44,639 nt of DNA from an uncultured Pelagibacteraceae bacterium (GTDB lineage Bacteria; Pseudomonadota; Alphaproteobacteria; Pelagibacterales; Pelagibacteraceae), in NCBI GenBank assembly GCA_902560075.1, contig CACEKE010000009.1:1-44639 (forward strand), given 5' to 3'. Both the position numbers and the translations under genes were made by a program. Position 1 is the first letter of the stretch. Every line of letters starts with the position of its first letter. Shown piece by piece: positions 43,508 to 44,639 of the stretch. Below the pieces are notes generated by a model. It was not told where the DNA came from and ran no database searches. It saw only the letters and a program-made list of their open reading frames with translations.

Positions 43508-43720
43508 ATGAGTATAGGATTTTGGCAAATAGCAATTGTAGCAGTGCTTATAGTTTTACTTTTTGGTAGAGGTAAAATATCAAGTTTGATGGGTGATGTA
43601 GCAAAAGGTATTAAAAGTTTTAAAAAAGGTATGGCATCAGACCCCGTAGAAGACAATTCTCCAAAAAATATTTCTGAAAACCAAGAAACAAAAAACCAAG
43701 ACAATAATAAAAAAGATTAA
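43508..43720 (+). CDS. tatA: Sec-independent translocase subunit TatA
   Basis: The protein is 70 aa. One N-terminal membrane helix ([16 protein letters not shown]) is followed by the FGRGK hinge and an amphipathic helix ([19 protein letters not shown]), then an acidic/asparagine tail. It forms the twin-arginine export pore with TatB and TatC. TatB follows 5 bases later. Confidence 0.94.
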   Translation: MSIGFWQIAIVAVLIVLLFGRGKISSLMGDVAKGIKSFKKGMASDPVEDNSPKNISENQETKNQDNNKKD

Positions 43721-43725
43721 TTCAA

Positions 43726-43959
43726 ATGCCCCAGATCGGATGGCTTGAAATTTTAATAATAATTTCAATAGCTATAATTGTTGTTGGTCCGAAAGATTTT
43801 CCTGTAGTGATTAAAAAAGTTGGATCATGGATAGGCTCATTCAAAAGATATATTGGAGATATACAAAATCAAGTTACTGATATTGCGGATACTGATGAAA
43901 ATAAAGAAACAAAAACAGATGATACGGTAATGACTAAAAAGGATGATAAAAATGTCTAA
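43726..43959 (+). CDS. tatB: Sec-independent translocase subunit TatB (short)
   Basis: The protein is 77 aa. It begins PQIGWLEILIIISIAIIVVG, with the characteristic GxxE in the membrane helix, followed by PKDFP and an amphipathic helix (VVIKKVGSWIGSFKRYI). The tail is only ~30 residues, against a total of 171 aa in E. coli TatB. The frame is intact and overlaps tatC by 8 bases, so this is a natural short form, not a frameshift. It is the substrate-receptor partner of TatC. Confidence 0.9.
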   Translation: MPQIGWLEILIIISIAIIVVGPKDFPVVIKKVGSWIGSFKRYIGDIQNQVTDIADTDENKETKTDDTVMTKKDDKNV

Positions 43960-44639
43960 AGACACCAATGAAGGTGGTTTTATAAGTCACCTAGTAGAAC
44001 TGAGAAAAAGATTAATTAATACACTAATTTTTCTATTTGGTTTATTTATTATTTGTTATTTATTCTCTGACTACATTTATGGATTTTTAGTTGAACCATA
44101 CGCTGCTGCAGTTAAAGATGATACTGTTGATAGGCGATTAATCTTTACTGCATTGCAAGAAACTTTTTTAACATATTTAAAAGTTTCATTTTTTACTTCA
44201 TTTTTTTTTACTAGTCCTTTTATTTTAATCCAAATTTGGAAATTTATTGCCCCTGGTTTATATGAACATGAGAAATCAGCAATCATCCCTTATTTTGTAA
44301 TTACACCTGTTCTTTTTTTGCTTGGTGGTATGCTGGTGTATTATCTAATTATGCCATTAGCTATTAAATTTTTTCTATCATTTGAAAGCATCGGTGCTGC
44401 TACTAACTTGCCAATACAACTTGAAGCCAAGGTGAATGAATATTTATCTTTAGTAATGAAATTAATTTTTGCATTTGGGCTTAGCTTTCAACTACCTGTG
44501 GTATTAAGTTTATTAGCTCGTATTGGTATCATTGACTCCATTTTCTTAAAAGAAAGAAGAAAATATGTAGTAGTAATGATTTTTGCTGCAGCTGCGATTT
44601 TGACTCCACCAGATCCGATAACCCAAATTGGTTTAGCTA
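43952..44639 (+). CDS. tatC: Sec-independent translocase subunit TatC (5' part)
   Basis: ATG 43952 lies in the tatB stop region. 229 complete codons are visible before the window ends, so the last ~20-30 residues are missing. GGFISHLVELRKRLI is the TatC N-terminal signature. Then come a TALQETFLTYLKVSF segment, FWKF-like QIWKFIAPGLYEHEK and several membrane helices to AAAILTPPDPITQI. It recognises twin-arginine signal peptides at the inner membrane. Confidence 0.95.
   Translation, partial: MSKDTNEGGFISHLVELRKRLINTLIFLFGLFIICYLFSDYIYGFLVEPYAAAVKDDTVDRRLIFTALQETFLTYLKVSFFTSFFFTSPFILIQIWKFIAPGLYEHEKSAIIPYFVITPVLFLLGGMLVYYLIMPLAIKFFLSFESIGAATNLPIQLEAKVNEYLSLVMKLIFAFGLSFQLPVVLSLLARIGIIDSIFLKERRKYVVVMIFAAAAILTPPDPITQIGLA

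Noticed and set aside
1..44639. CRISPR arrays, insertion sequences, integrases, prophage or toxin-antitoxin genes
   Set aside because: No regularly spaced repeats, transposase or integrase motifs, or attachment-site duplications were found; all three tRNAs are intact, with no integrase or partial tRNA copy beside them.

Overview
The window looks like about 45 kb of a streamlined, very AT-rich alphaproteobacterial genome, most likely SAR11 (Pelagibacterales). Reasons: gene spacers of a few bases or short overlaps almost everywhere, heavy use of AAA/TTA/ATA codons, a lysine/asparagine-rich proteome, Aap-type amino-acid ABC genes, and the alphaproteobacterial order argS - small membrane gene - nagZ - scpA - scpB - tatA - tatB - tatC. 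I see no rRNA, CRISPR array, insertion sequence, prophage or integrase. No stretch over 300 bases lacks a gene; the largest non-coding interval (506-734) holds a tRNA and a structured leader.

Layout: (1) 1-5211: the 3' end of a TrkH-like potassium transporter, tRNA-Arg(TCT), then the general amino-acid ABC transporter aapJ-aapQ-aapM-aapP. (2) 5333-5906: a small XRE regulator, then tRNA-Asn(GTT) and tRNA-Cys(GCA) on the minus strand. (3) 6028-11572: valS, ilvD and a bifunctional GDP-mannose enzyme, coupled by one-base overlaps. (4) 11573-26494: a large phosphate-stress region. It holds a diacylglycerol-kinase-like gene on the minus strand, divergent from a PlcP-type phospholipase and an Agt-type glycosyltransferase (replacement of phospholipid by glycolipid). 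Then come phoR, an unknown exported protein, pstS-pstC-pstA-pstB-phoU-phoB, sixA, ppk and ppx. Direct repeats with an 11-bp period resembling Pho boxes precede both plcP and pstS. (5) 26618-28736, minus strand: a small basic coiled-coil protein, a Nudix hydrolase, an aquaglyceroporin, an ArsC-type arsenate reductase and a small membrane protein; this looks like arsenic detoxification. (6) 28795-31804: the zinc regulon, zur-znuB-znuC on the minus strand and znuA divergent, with two tandem perfect Zur-like palindromes between them. (7) 31820-36832: a CUT1-family ABC importer for a sugar or similar solute. One permease has an Ig/DUF11-like periplasmic insert and the other has an extra N-terminal membrane domain. 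(8) 36839-44639: xthA and erpA on the minus strand, then dgt-like, argS, a small membrane protein, nagZ, scpA, scpB, tatA, tatB and the start of tatC.

How they work together: regions 4 and 5 form a coherent phosphorus-scarcity module. PhoR/PhoB/PhoU sense and control phosphate; PstSCAB imports it; PlcP and Agt free phosphate from membrane lipids; Ppk and Ppx store and release polyphosphate; ArsC and the aquaporin remove arsenate that enters by phosphate routes. In three importers (Aap, Pst and the CUT1 system) a hairpin separates the binding-protein gene from its permease genes. This would give far more binding protein than permease.
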